The notes under the pieces are model-generated. The model made no database searches and was not told the DNA's origin. It saw only the letters and a program-made list of their open reading frames with translations. From an archaeon (GTDB lineage Archaea > Asgardarchaeota > Thorarchaeia > Thorarchaeales > Thorarchaeaceae): a DNA stretch of 48,264 nucleotides. Shown here in pieces: positions 10,501 to 17,312 of the stretch. Within the stretch, counting starts at the first letter, position 1. Every line of letters begins with the position of its first letter. The DNA lies in assembly GCA_024276825.1 (NCBI GenBank), contig JAJRWI010000046.1, positions 1-48,264 of the forward strand. Direction: 5' to 3'. Made by a program: the position numbers and the translations under genes.

Positions 10501-12335
10501 ATCTTAGAGTTGTACCAATACCATCATCTCTTGGGGGAGAGCAGCTGCCTAATCAGCTCACGGCCTACTTTGGTGACATTCTAAACATGACCATTGTTTA
10601 CAATGATACATATTATGGTGGTCTGATCTCTGGAGCTAACATCACATATACAATCGGAAATCTAACTGGTGTATTTGATGAAATAAGCAATGGCACTTAC
10701 AATGCAATCATAGACACAAGTCCTCTCGTCACTGGTACCTACTATTTAAGGCTGACTGCGTCACGAGCCAATTATTCCACAGTTCATAAGAATGTGCTCT
10801 TGAATTTACTCCCAATACCTACTGATGTGGATGTGCTCGGAATTCCAACGCTCGAAGGATATCCCGAGCAAAATGTAAGTGTAATTGTTCAATATGTAAA
10901 TACTCGAAACAACAATACAATCGCTGGAGCGGCTGTAACTGTATCATGGGAGGGTGGTACTGGATACGTTGAGGATCTCGGTGACGGTAGATACAATATC
11001 ACAATTAATCTTGGAAACCAATTGCCTCGATTATACGATGTAAAGATTCAGCTCTACAAATCTAACTACCTGCTGGGATCCGAGCAAGTTCAGGTAATTA
11101 TCAAAAGAACGCCAGCATCCATAACTGGTCCTTCATCAGCCTCCGTGCCAATCAATGACACTGCCACATTTGTTTTTACAGTATACAATGATCTGAATGG
11201 CGAGATAATTCATGACATTAACGGTCTTGTATACTGGGACCTTGGGCCTGAACCATTAACCCCACTCGAAAATGGAAGCTATTCATTCACAATACCAGAT
11301 GATCTCCCAATTAATACATATGACATTGAGGTAGCATTTACCACATCTATGTATCAAATATCATCCTTCACTATGAATCTTGAGATAAGAGACATTCACA
11401 CTTCTCTCTTATATGAGAATAACACCATTGTCACTACACCGGGAAGCACAATCGAGGTTCGCATAACCTACTATGATATTGATCATAGTCTTGGAATTAG
11501 TGGGGCCGTTGTAAATGTGCAGTATAGCTCAGAGAATCTGACCTACTTTGCTGACTTGACCACAGAAGAAAATGGCACCTACCGATTCGTTTTCCAGATT
11601 CATGCAGTTAGAACATTCTCACTGACAATCTCATTTGCCAAGGAACATTACCAGACTCAGATAGTTGTCCTCCACATCTACTCTGACATTTCTGCTGAAC
11701 AGGTGCTTGCTCAACAATCAATGATGTGGGGCGGTATCGCACTGTTTGCAATTGCGGCCCTAATAGCAGCTTATGTCAGATACTTCAGTGTGCCTAAGCT
11801 TATCAGGGCAATGAATGCGTTAATTGCAGCCCTTCGCAAGGGCAAAGTGCCCAGACCATATCCCGCCAAGAGCCGAGCACAATTACTGCAAGAGATCACT
11901 AATAAGGAACTCGAGCCGATTGGCATTGTCAAGACATTGGATGAAATCACTGGCGAAACAGTAGAGGCAATTGTTCCAGAAGTCAATCAACTCTTGGATC
12001 GCCTTGCTGAGATTACTGGTCTTGGTCCTGAAGAGATTGATGCATTTCGGGCAGACTTAGCAAGAATGAAGCCAAGCGAGCGACCTGGCTTCTTGATGGA
12101 AGTGATTGCTCAAGAGGAAGCACGCAGGGCCGAAGCACTAGCAGAAGGCGAGCCTCAAGAACCCATACGTGAAACTCTCGGAGAACGACCAGATGAACTT
12201 GAGGAGCTGAGACTACGTCTTGAGAAGAAGGGTCTTGGCGAAGATGAGATTGAAATAATTCTGGAACAGGCTCAGAACCTCTCAAAAGCTGACCTTGAGG
12301 CTCTTCTTTCAAGTCTTGGAATTGACATAGACTAG
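4578..12335 (+). CDS. Giant Ig-like-repeat surface protein, signal peptide plus C-terminal anchor
   Basis: A 2585-residue protein. The ATG overlaps the previous stop (ATGA), with GGAGG at 4564-4568 as ribosome binding site. The N-terminus has a basic start and a hydrophobic stretch (IPLAFLAFVLVIQLLMSSM), a likely Sec signal peptide. Residues about 130-330 look like a jelly-roll/galactose-binding-type module; this is a weak call from pattern. About 17 Ig-like repeats follow, then a membrane segment near 2384-2403 and a 182-residue cytoplasmic tail. The tail is clearly homologous to that of the upstream protein: KGKVPRP, MKPSERPGF and LSKADLEALL recur at matching places. The last dozen or so repeats align in order with the upstream gene, which points to tandem duplication of the whole gene. 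Sequons are dense. The two proteins may form a pair across the membrane, with the tails as interaction sites, but this is inference. Confidence 0.87.
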   Translation: MKRLRKTIPLAFLAFVLVIQLLMSSMAFPGMVPSSPSKNSESSNELRYYEDDDGTRIPLGPGEEIHKFVISTQGTTEWSGTSDYLPAAEYGNRSDLFTSQNMYYYSDGTIINKSVAIPTGADWEAYYVDAEISDLTENRTWMTNPDFTNNANGWTLGSVGNNSGYSNTFAEWLQNTTAPDYSCLHFEIRSSSTSAPYFYDDGDASYALQTVTVPRGDVVWAGLRLDYWADTTDDTHYGMTGSFMIYANIEGTRVWNMVFGDIGAEETWFDSGLMTIQDSIFNLPTDQSVSLEVGLLSTATVGYDPEIGPHARVDNIVLYLKTRATPSSVNLQMNGLDVTDGTGYGTGTINETPSTPWSVNPVLLNFTWAPTPATPDPNKDITIELDVSTNIFARRTTAQTVYEISPASYGERFTIQNGTLANYSTYFYANIPDGYPNRYFFNLTLPATRDVFFVAKPLAPSTNLTSGWTGGDIGNGYLNVSAYDVATEAGRYGYWRIQSQSANMITDILMLDPATSTWKRFVDIRAGNSTKISVYVGAAYANSIVNVTIYDPSGAAWDSVSATVNSTGYATTGSFNFAGLNASAGSWMIEAVTNDRGTTGIWRNTGFFKRAFTVTHVSDITIDYPNDAVGTWMTNVTYGDLLLVVINATDLDSSIMVPGGALEYTWALGSSTFDDSGNGQYTKVFDTGNLPGKGQYVMSLNWYHPNFDNSTAQLVINVNYATELTSPDYPGIQGPVGASQSFLVNFTNVNGTGILNALVICNWSQSYTVMEQGGGIYRIDLNTTGMVISEYPVQITASAPFVETNTMLMYVEIREIYNTVSYSANQLSIPVGEAASFTITWTDSDTGNPITGGASYITCNWTSFHSFGEQNYTISEIAPGEYNVTIYTQSDDPLTAPNEYYTVQFNVSRKNYQNHTFYIDIQIRSHNTLFILDEPVEQTLYGDPIVVLVYYEDTDLSEGIGNSTGFVSITVTSPGVPSLSYSTSVSSFGTGHYNITIPSGQWGSIGWKNLTIFIEWTGSVNKYYSKTINTSVRVLGTETDLFLELAPTATIYLNDFTFSVVYYDSINATRISNSSFNVFYTITPLSAGHPVTQSDFVMIESISNPGTYEFSLNSSKFGAIGSFQFEIAFMWSAGVQPFYENQTMTITLVVLERPTYIDYSPVQATPYGEIAEFMFSYIDSLTTSIIANSTQLSIGINEDGIIYTILYNASTKAFTLLINTSSLGGIGTFTLHLNVTWIGEPFYSAVSSQSFNVKVTLRSTQLSHKSFASPQWGNNVTIEFVYTDLVSGSTIGMTGTLTLDAFLSGWYTVTYLGDGNYLVEIDTHGFASDGQYSLNATIVYTGSNYAADATNLFDIIVQKRSTQFGYDTPDTTPFAENVTFIVNYVDDTTGQGIEGASITVSCSTSNEALILNVNYWFTDLASGQYEIKVNSTALGTVNLFVLNVTASKSGAPYYQPASIYVSARVSQRTTQILITQTPGDVPFLENVTFKFKFEDYLTGSLIPINKSHITLTHGNGMDIITSQNYALYNYGTYYEISFSSTIINPLALEVGHEIQILINKSLGVPFYAPRNSSTSVTTVERPTQILFPSIDPTPFGDNITINLEYIDYLTSAGVDGATLTVEIANSTSPTYYVFDLSNGEYQVLIPSQQFSGTGVILLNITLSRTGAPFYSTRQTTDVPATIREIQTSLLSEAPAAGTVPVGDPLTVNLTLTDFDHSLPIEGAIVTTNWFELYGTNIEVQELNGGQYQLIINTTGLIAQSYEFSIQASKVNYQTSNISITIQPGSPTVEIVLEKTTYYADWGQILTIRFAVQESLKNTTLAGMNATLLWNGTLYSFTDNGDGTYMLDLDTSDMDVGTFEPQITVSRELYQTRYKSFILIVSKSSAQIVPESTQYNVVLETSLTFTVYLNDTARNLPVLDATVSFEWNNTPYSMTNNGTPGFYTGLIDVSGFAIGDYPIEINAFATNFQLFKITIDLRVVPIPSSLGGEQLPNQLTAYFGDILNMTIVYNDTYYGGLISGANITYTIGNLTGVFDEISNGTYNAIIDTSPLVTGTYYLRLTASRANYSTVHKNVLLNLLPIPTDVDVLGIPTLEGYPEQNVSVIVQYVNTRNNNTIAGAAVTVSWEGGTGYVEDLGDGRYNITINLGNQLPRLYDVKIQLYKSNYLLGSEQVQVIIKRTPASITGPSSASVPINDTATFVFTVYNDLNGEIIHDINGLVYWDLGPEPLTPLENGSYSFTIPDDLPINTYDIEVAFTTSMYQISSFTMNLEIRDIHTSLLYENNTIVTTPGSTIEVRITYYDIDHSLGISGAVVNVQYSSENLTYFADLTTEENGTYRFVFQIHAVRTFSLTISFAKEHYQTQIVVLHIYSDISAEQVLAQQSMMWGGIALFAIAALIAAYVRYFSVPKLIRAMNALIAALRKGKVPRPYPAKSRAQLLQEITNKELEPIGIVKTLDEITGETVEAIVPEVNQLLDRLAEITGLGPEEIDAFRADLARMKPSERPGFLMEVIAQEEARRAEALAEGEPQEPIRETLGERPDELEELRLRLEKKGLGEDEIEIILEQAQNLSKADLEALLSSLGIDID

Positions 12336-12342
12336 AATAAAC

Positions 12343-12362
12343 GGATGGCTAAAATGCCATCC
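12343..12362. terminator. Hairpin between convergent genes, likely bidirectional terminator
   Basis: A perfect 7-bp stem, GGATGGC (12343-12349) and GCCATCC (12356-12362), has a 6-base loop. A T-rich run (ATTTATTTTT) follows on the plus strand. It lies 8 bases after the giant gene's stop and just beyond the stop of the convergent tyrosyl-tRNA synthetase gene. Archaeal termination mostly needs the T-run, so the hairpin may instead act in 3'-end stability. Confidence 0.55.
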
Positions 12363-12367
12363 ATCAT

Positions 12368-13339
12368 TTATTTTTCAAAAGTGCGTTCAACCTCTTCAAG
12401 GATGTCCGGATGGTTCTCAAAATAAGTCCTTGCTGGTTCAAGTAATTCAATTAAGGTTTGAGCGACTGCATTTTTTACATCCATAGGATGTATGTCTTTT
12501 GACGAATATGCCCTTTCAAAATCATCAATATTATCAAACTCAACATCACCGCCAAATTTCTCCTTTCGATGTATCAAGAGTTTTCCCATCCTTGGAAAAA
12601 TGATATATCTCACAGTTGAGGTGATAGGATTTTGGTCAAGCACGCCTGCGGGACAATATGCCTTATTGATTGTGCTCTTGATCTGCTCAGGCGAGTCTGT
12701 GACACGAATATGAGAGGTGGGGTCGCTGGCGGACATCTTCGCTCCGCCACCTCTCAATGAAGGAAGTAAGGGCATGAAGATGTATGTTCCCTTTCTGTAA
12801 TTAACAAATTCAAGGAGTTCTCTACCTAGCATGTAGATATTCCTCTGATCGATTCCCCCAACAGTTATATCAGCACTAAGGTATTTCACATCCAAGATCT
12901 GCAATAGCGGGTAGAGCAGCTCTGAGACCTTAGCATCGCCCTTCATTCTGACGACTTCGCTGGCTGCTCTCTTTGCTCGATTTGTCGTCACCCTTGCAGC
13001 TATCCTATACAAGTCCTCAACATAGTCGCGTCTGTGTTGATACTCTGAGCCTCTTACAAATCTTAATTGCTTGGCGGCCTTTCCAAGAATGCCTTTAATA
13101 CATTGCTTGTAATATTCAGAGCGAAGATCCATCAGTTCAAATGATGTCTTCATGTCATCCAGATGAGCATGATAATCTGCAAGAAGAATTGTGCCAGTCC
13201 CACCAATCCCAGCAAGTTGAACCATCTTGTTCAAGGGAATTAGATATGCAAAATGAAATGGACCTGTTGGAGCTGTGCCATAATAGAAGTTGAACTTGGG
13301 CTTCTTCTGCAAGATCTCCCGCACTTCATTTTCAGTCAC
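12368..13339 (-). CDS. tyrS: Tyrosyl-tRNA synthetase (archaeal/eukaryotic type)
   Basis: Charges tRNA-Tyr with tyrosine in the cytosol; a class I synthetase. Counting from the GTG at 13339, the HIGH-type region is GTAPTGPFHFAY (residues 21-32, His29), the tyrosine/adenylate pocket shows VGGIDQR (160-166), and the KMSKS loop is KMSAS (201-205). The 323-residue length fits archaeal enzymes. The GTAPTG...H.AY..P and ADYHAHLD pattern is closer to the human cytosolic enzyme than to the GFEPSG form of many archaea. The start is a problem. No ribosome binding site precedes the GTG, and the family's first helix (EEIVT followed by EVREIL) continues upstream of it in frame. A good ATG with GAGGT before it sits at 13405 in the same frame, but a TAA lies between (see next entry). 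It is the last gene of a minus-strand run that starts with a GTPase-like gene. Identity is secure; the N-terminus is not. Confidence 0.95.
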   Translation of the reverse strand: MTENEVREILQKKPKFNFYYGTAPTGPFHFAYLIPLNKMVQLAGIGGTGTILLADYHAHLDDMKTSFELMDLRSEYYKQCIKGILGKAAKQLRFVRGSEYQHRRDYVEDLYRIAARVTTNRAKRAASEVVRMKGDAKVSELLYPLLQILDVKYLSADITVGGIDQRNIYMLGRELLEFVNYRKGTYIFMPLLPSLRGGGAKMSASDPTSHIRVTDSPEQIKSTINKAYCPAGVLDQNPITSTVRYIIFPRMGKLLIHRKEKFGGDVEFDNIDDFERAYSSKDIHPMDVKNAVAQTLIELLEPARTYFENHPDILEEVERTFEK

Positions 13340-13405
13340 AATCTCTTCTGCATTGCTTATCGCCTTCTCAAACCCTGATGGGTTTTACTCGTTTATTCCA
13401 CTCAT
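13340..13405 (-). other. Likely true 5' end of tyrS, interrupted by in-frame TAA
   Basis: In the tyrS frame the minus strand reads ATG at 13405-13403, then five codons (SGINE), TAA at 13387-13385, then 15 sense codons down to the GTG at 13339. GAGGT lies 5-9 bases before the ATG. The codons after the TAA give NPSGFEKAISNAEEI, which looks like the normal N-terminal helix of archaeal/eukaryotic TyrRS. No ATG, GTG or TTG lies between the TAA and the GTG. Explanations are a base error in the assembly, a real mutation with start at ATA, ATT or GTG, or readthrough of the TAA. Confidence 0.6.
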
Positions 13406-13481
13406 GAATACCTCACAACCTGCATTTTCATCTGGATGATGCTTTAGTCTGTAAGCTGATTGTTTTAAGCTTGATGGACAA

Positions 13482-14501
13482 TTAACCTCTTTTTGATGCG
13501 CGGCGCAAGACAATTCCCAAGGCGGCAAATCCAACAATCACACTAAACCACAGTGTGACGACTCTGATGATGATTGTTGCGGCGCCTGCAACTCCACTTG
13601 TTAGACCCATCAATAACTGCATTAGTGCGACAGCGCTTACCTCATAACCCACGAGTCCTCCGGGAAGAAAGGACAGAGCACCAACAGCAGAAGCAGTGGC
13701 ATGTATGAAGGTGGCCTGAAGTAGCAGGACCAATGACGAGTAAGTAAGTGAGGGTAGTCCTGCTCCAGTCAAAATGCTCAGCAATAACCACAGTTCCATA
13801 CATTCCATGAACCACCCAGGAACGCTGACCAAGGTGCTTAGGGCCATGGGCTTCGGAGAGAGTGTGCTGGTCATGGTTTCCTCAATAAGATTTGAGCTCT
13901 CCTTGAAACGTTTTAGAGGACCAAAGCTTGTCATCTTTGAAAGAACCTTCTGGTAAAATGCGCTATGTCCCAAAATTAGCGCTCCCACAAGAGCCACGAC
14001 GCCAACCAGTGCTACAAGGTATAATTGGTCTGTGGCCGCGAATCCAATCATAAAGCCGAACATTGCAAGAATGACCATTGCGAGAAGATCAGTCACTCTC
14101 TCAGAAACCACCACAGGAACAGTCTTTGCCAATGGTGCGTTATTAATGTCATTAATGAACACCCCTTTGATACCTTCCCCAATCTTGCCAGGAGTCGCTG
14201 TGAGAGTAAACCCTGCGAGGAATATGGAGAAACTGTCAGAATGGTTCAGATTTATGCCAATCCTTCTAAGATAATACTGCCACTTGACGTATCTGATGAT
14301 ATAGTTGAGGAATGAGAGACCCATCATTGCAGGGAGTACCCACCATGGCAATAGGGAGATTGCGGCAGAAATGGAGTCTATCTGGCTATAGAGGATTATT
14401 GCCAGATATACAAGAACTCCAAGAATTACAAAGATTGCAACTTTCTTAATACTAATGAATGACCCGACAGTTTCCTTGTCCTCACTTTTTCCAAGCGTCA
14501 T
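13482..14501 (-). CDS. Flippase-like integral membrane protein (UPF0104/LPG-synthase TM family)
   Basis: Belongs to the lysylphosphatidylglycerol synthetase transmembrane/TIGR00374 group, whose members have multiple membrane helices and are thought to move or modify lipid-linked substrates. Support: the first helix near residues 22-44, the motif RYVKWQYYLRRIGI followed by FLAGFTLTATPGKIGEG, and seven or so further hydrophobic segments to the C-terminus. The ATG at 14501 is preferred because GGAGG (complement of 14509-14513) lies 7 bases upstream; a TTG two codons earlier is too close to it. The start overlaps the end of the PHP gene by 20 bases, so the two are very likely cotranslated. With the UbiA-like enzyme and PHP phosphoesterase directly upstream, a role in flipping a polyprenyl-linked sugar is attractive but inferred. 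Family assignment is firm; substrate is unknown. Confidence 0.8.
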   Translation of the reverse strand: MTLGKSEDKETVGSFISIKKVAIFVILGVLVYLAIILYSQIDSISAAISLLPWWVLPAMMGLSFLNYIIRYVKWQYYLRRIGINLNHSDSFSIFLAGFTLTATPGKIGEGIKGVFINDINNAPLAKTVPVVVSERVTDLLAMVILAMFGFMIGFAATDQLYLVALVGVVALVGALILGHSAFYQKVLSKMTSFGPLKRFKESSNLIEETMTSTLSPKPMALSTLVSVPGWFMECMELWLLLSILTGAGLPSLTYSSLVLLLQATFIHATASAVGALSFLPGGLVGYEVSAVALMQLLMGLTSGVAGAATIIIRVVTLWFSVIVGFAALGIVLRRASKRG

Positions 14502-15168
14502 ATGCAATCCTCCGTACTCTCATCCACAGCATTGTTGGAATGTGCCAGATAAACATCGAACTGTGCCCTGTAATCTGCGTCTGGCCCCTCCTAAGTCGCG
14601 AGTAAATGTCCTCTGCTGTGTCTATGTCTTGAAGCCATGTCCTCGCATTTCCAACCTCAAAATATGTGTGCCCATCAGAACCTGCAGTCATTGGTTTGTT
14701 CAGTCTTTTCGCCAGCTTCTGGGCACGTTTGTTGAAGAGGTCTATAATGCACCTTGAATTGATACCTTCAATCAGATCAACATGTTTTGATATAATTTCA
14801 TCAGGAAGCCCTTTTCTGATTGCTGTATACTTCCTAGTTGGGTCTCTGGGGTGAGGTAAGATTACCAATCCACCTTGAGCGTGGATGTCCTCCGCAATCT
14901 CTTCAAATGTTCGGTTCTTTATCACTTCATTGATGAATATACCAATGACCTCACCATAGTCTGTGGACTTGAACTCACAGGCAGGAAGTATGAATCTTTC
15001 ATCCTTCTCAATGACATGACGCAAGGCAGGGTACCAGTGTTCAGTTAGTGCAATCCCGCGAAGTCCTTTTTTTCTCATCGTCTTGAAGAGTGTTCTAGGT
15101 GAATTGAGACCATCCTTTGAGTAAATCGTGTGCACATGTAAGTCAAAGGATGACATTCGCGAACTCAT
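14482..15168 (-). CDS. PHP-domain metal-dependent phosphoesterase
   Basis: A PHP-fold protein of about 228 residues. Metal-ligand motifs are in the right order: DLHVHTIYSKDG near the N-terminus (HxH), LTEHW, PACEF, ILPHPRDP and a C-terminal AGSDGHT. PHP enzymes hydrolyse phosphoesters such as histidinol phosphate, nucleotides or phospho-sugars, usually with two or three metals. It is a stand-alone PHP domain, with no polymerase or other domain attached. The ATG at 15168 is used; a TTG directly before it is possible. It starts 12 bases after the UbiA-like gene's stop and runs into the flippase gene. By analogy with the mycobacterial decaprenyl-phosphoryl-ribose pathway, where a phosphatase removes the 5-phosphate after phosphoribosyl transfer, this protein could do the same here; that is inference from context only. 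Confidence 0.82.
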   Translation of the reverse strand: MSSRMSSFDLHVHTIYSKDGLNSPRTLFKTMRKKGLRGIALTEHWYPALRHVIEKDERFILPACEFKSTDYGEVIGIFINEVIKNRTFEEIAEDIHAQGGLVILPHPRDPTRKYTAIRKGLPDEIISKHVDLIEGINSRCIIDLFNKRAQKLAKRLNKPMTAGSDGHTYFEVGNARTWLQDIDTAEDIYSRLRRGQTQITGHSSMFIWHIPTMLWMRVRRIAYDAWKK

Positions 15169-15180
15169 CAAATCATCTCA

Positions 15181-16137
15181 TCATGGCGGTATTATGGGTG
15201 GGAATAATATGGGAAACAGGCCAAGGAAGAAGTTGTAGACCTCGGAATAGAAGAACAGGGTGAGTAATAGGGTTATGCCAAACAGAATGGCACCTATGAT
15301 TATTCCCTTATCTTTCAGGGCCAAGTGCGGTTTCCTCCCGACAGGACTTCCTGAAAACACAAGGTAGACATATCGAAGCACAATACCTGCAACTATGGGT
15401 ACCGTCATCATTACTGGCTGAGTTAACAAGGTGTCACGATAGTTCTCATAACAATAAAGAGCATAGAACATCACAACCCATGTGGCTGAAATGCTGATCC
15501 CATGATCCAACATCTCTTTGTTATATTGCTTAAACACTGGCTTGTGCAATGCCGCCTCATTGCCAAGTAGCTGCAGTTCATTCTTTCTCTTTCCAAAGCC
15601 AAGCACAAGGGCAACAAAGAATACCCCAATTACAAGCCATGATGTGAAAGGCACCCCTATGAGAAATGTTCCTGAGATTGCTCTTATAACAAAGCCAACT
15701 GCAATCACACAGACATCAATTATCGCATAATTACGTAGACCCCAGTTGTATAGCTGACTGTTAATTATGTAGAATATCACCATTAACAAGAATGCTGTAT
15801 TCTGTAGGTATGCAACAGTAAGACCACCTATCAACAATATCGCTGCCAGCAAACGTGCATTTCTTCTTGTTGCTCTTCCAGAGGGGAGGGGTCTTTCTTT
15901 CTTCTCGGGATGAGCAGCATCTTTTTCTTCATCCGCAATGTCGTTGAAGATGTATCCCGCGCTCGAAACGGCGCAAAGAATCGCAAAGCCGAGGGTCAGT
16001 ACTGGCAAGCTTGATAGTACAAAGTTCAACCAGACCTCGAAATTATCGAGTTTTCCAAAGACCACAGGGATATAGATTAGCACATTTTTGTACCATTGAT
16101 GTGGTCTCATTAATCTAATGTAGTCCTTTACTGCCAT
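15181..16137 (-). CDS. UbiA-family prenyltransferase, polyprenyl-phosphate phosphoribosyltransferase-like
   Basis: An integral membrane UbiA-superfamily enzyme with about nine helices. The N-terminal RPHQWYKNVLIYIP, the first Asp motif NDIADEEKD followed by HPEKKERPLPSG, and a later YAIIDVCVIAVGFVIRA match the branch that includes mycobacterial decaprenyl-phosphate 5-phosphoribosyltransferase (Rv3806c) more than the quinone or digeranylgeranyl branches. Rv3806c moves phosphoribose from PRPP to decaprenyl phosphate at the membrane. The ATG at 16137 is chosen because GGTGA (16143-16147 on the complement) precedes it at a good distance; a GTG three codons upstream would overlap the DUF362 stop region. 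Its neighbours, PHP phosphoesterase and flippase, would complete such a pathway. Family 0.9; the phosphoribosyltransferase reading is weaker, since some archaeal UbiA enzymes make other lipids. Confidence 0.82.
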   Translation of the reverse strand: MAVKDYIRLMRPHQWYKNVLIYIPVVFGKLDNFEVWLNFVLSSLPVLTLGFAILCAVSSAGYIFNDIADEEKDAAHPEKKERPLPSGRATRRNARLLAAILLIGGLTVAYLQNTAFLLMVIFYIINSQLYNWGLRNYAIIDVCVIAVGFVIRAISGTFLIGVPFTSWLVIGVFFVALVLGFGKRKNELQLLGNEAALHKPVFKQYNKEMLDHGISISATWVVMFYALYCYENYRDTLLTQPVMMTVPIVAGIVLRYVYLVFSGSPVGRKPHLALKDKGIIIGAILFGITLLLTLFFYSEVYNFFLGLFPILFPPIIPP

Positions 16138-16149
16138 TTTTGTCACCAG

Positions 16150-17271
16150 TCATTCAGAATATGACTTCCATAGCTTGCCCCATTCTGTTTCTTCAAGGAA
16201 CCACCTGACCCACTTCTTGCCAAACAGTGGAAGCCATATGCCATCATGATATAGTCCGGAAAGTTGCGTGGGTAACCACATGAGTGGTGACCTAAAAATC
16301 AATGTTTCCATCCCCGGGAACCGTAGAAATCCCCTGTTCCATTGAATCACTGGACTCTGACCAGGTCGCATTTTGAAGTTTGGCAAGTCCTTCCATGACT
16401 CGAAATCGCCGACTAACTCAATCTGCTCGGGGTCTGCTGTACCCAGACCGAGTTGGTGTGCGATCTGTATCTTTCTCACTGCTTTCAGGTCAAGACCCAT
16501 AATTCTCGATTGAACCGTGTCTGCGGCTACCATGTCATCGGTGGCTATCAGTATGTTTCCAATCTTAGGAATCATCGTACGAGGTCCATTACCATCGCCC
16601 ATCACTGTTCCATCAGTGAGCACAAATTCGGAATGTGAGATTGTCTTCTGTAATAAAAGTAGGTCAACGAGAACCTCATGTATCTTGAGATGAGCAAGGT
16701 GCCGCTTCTTGGTCAAATATAATCCAAATGAGTCCTTCAGAGCCCCAGTCATCCATGTATGTCCATGTGTTTTAATTGTGGGCAAATGGATTATGTTTGT
16801 TCCGAATATCTCTTTGGGAGCAATTATCTCACCAAAGATCTTCTTAAGAACTAGGGTTTCTCGAGGAAGCTCCACATCCACATAAGTTGCTTTGATAAGA
16901 GGTAGGAAATTAATCCTGTGCTTCTTCATTACAGGATACCAATTGTTTCCCTTGACTCCTGCATAGATGTTGGTGACCACTGTTTCATTTTCGACTGCAG
17001 TTATTGTCTTTGGGTCAAACCCATCAGATATCATCTTGCGAAGGAGTCCATCAAGGATATAGGGGTTTGTGGAACATGCTGGATAAAATTTTGACCATGA
17101 TAGGTTTAGTTTGATTGTAGTCGTCACATCCTTTGAAACATGCTTGTCATATTCTGCAAGGTCCATCACTCTGGCAATGTCTTCAAAAATGGTCTTGGGT
17201 GTGGTCCTGACAACAGCTACCTTTTGCATTAACTGCTCATCTCTCTTCTGTGATGCTTGTTTTGGCAACAT
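16150..17271 (-). CDS. DUF362-domain protein
   Basis: A 373-residue protein of the DUF362 family, recognised by IHLPTIKTHGHTWMTGALKDSFG, a preceding glycine-rich/acidic region, and the C-terminal GLGTADPEQIELVGD typical of this family. Many members carry a ferredoxin-like 4Fe-4S domain; this one shows no CxxCxxC cluster, so it is the cluster-free form. The biochemical function of the family is not established. The ATG at 17271 has AGGTG close upstream. The gene sits 41 bases after the PPP phosphatase and 12 bases before the UbiA-like gene's ATG, so it links the signalling half of the run to the lipid half. I cannot assign a role. Confidence 0.8.
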   Translation of the reverse strand: MLPKQASQKRDEQLMQKVAVVRTTPKTIFEDIARVMDLAEYDKHVSKDVTTTIKLNLSWSKFYPACSTNPYILDGLLRKMISDGFDPKTITAVENETVVTNIYAGVKGNNWYPVMKKHRINFLPLIKATYVDVELPRETLVLKKIFGEIIAPKEIFGTNIIHLPTIKTHGHTWMTGALKDSFGLYLTKKRHLAHLKIHEVLVDLLLLQKTISHSEFVLTDGTVMGDGNGPRTMIPKIGNILIATDDMVAADTVQSRIMGLDLKAVRKIQIAHQLGLGTADPEQIELVGDFESWKDLPNFKMRPGQSPVIQWNRGFLRFPGMETLIFRSPLMWLPTQLSGLYHDGIWLPLFGKKWVRWFLEETEWGKLWKSYSE

Positions 17272-17312
17272 TGCACCTTATGAAGATAATGCAATGTCAA
17301 GATTTGTTCCAG

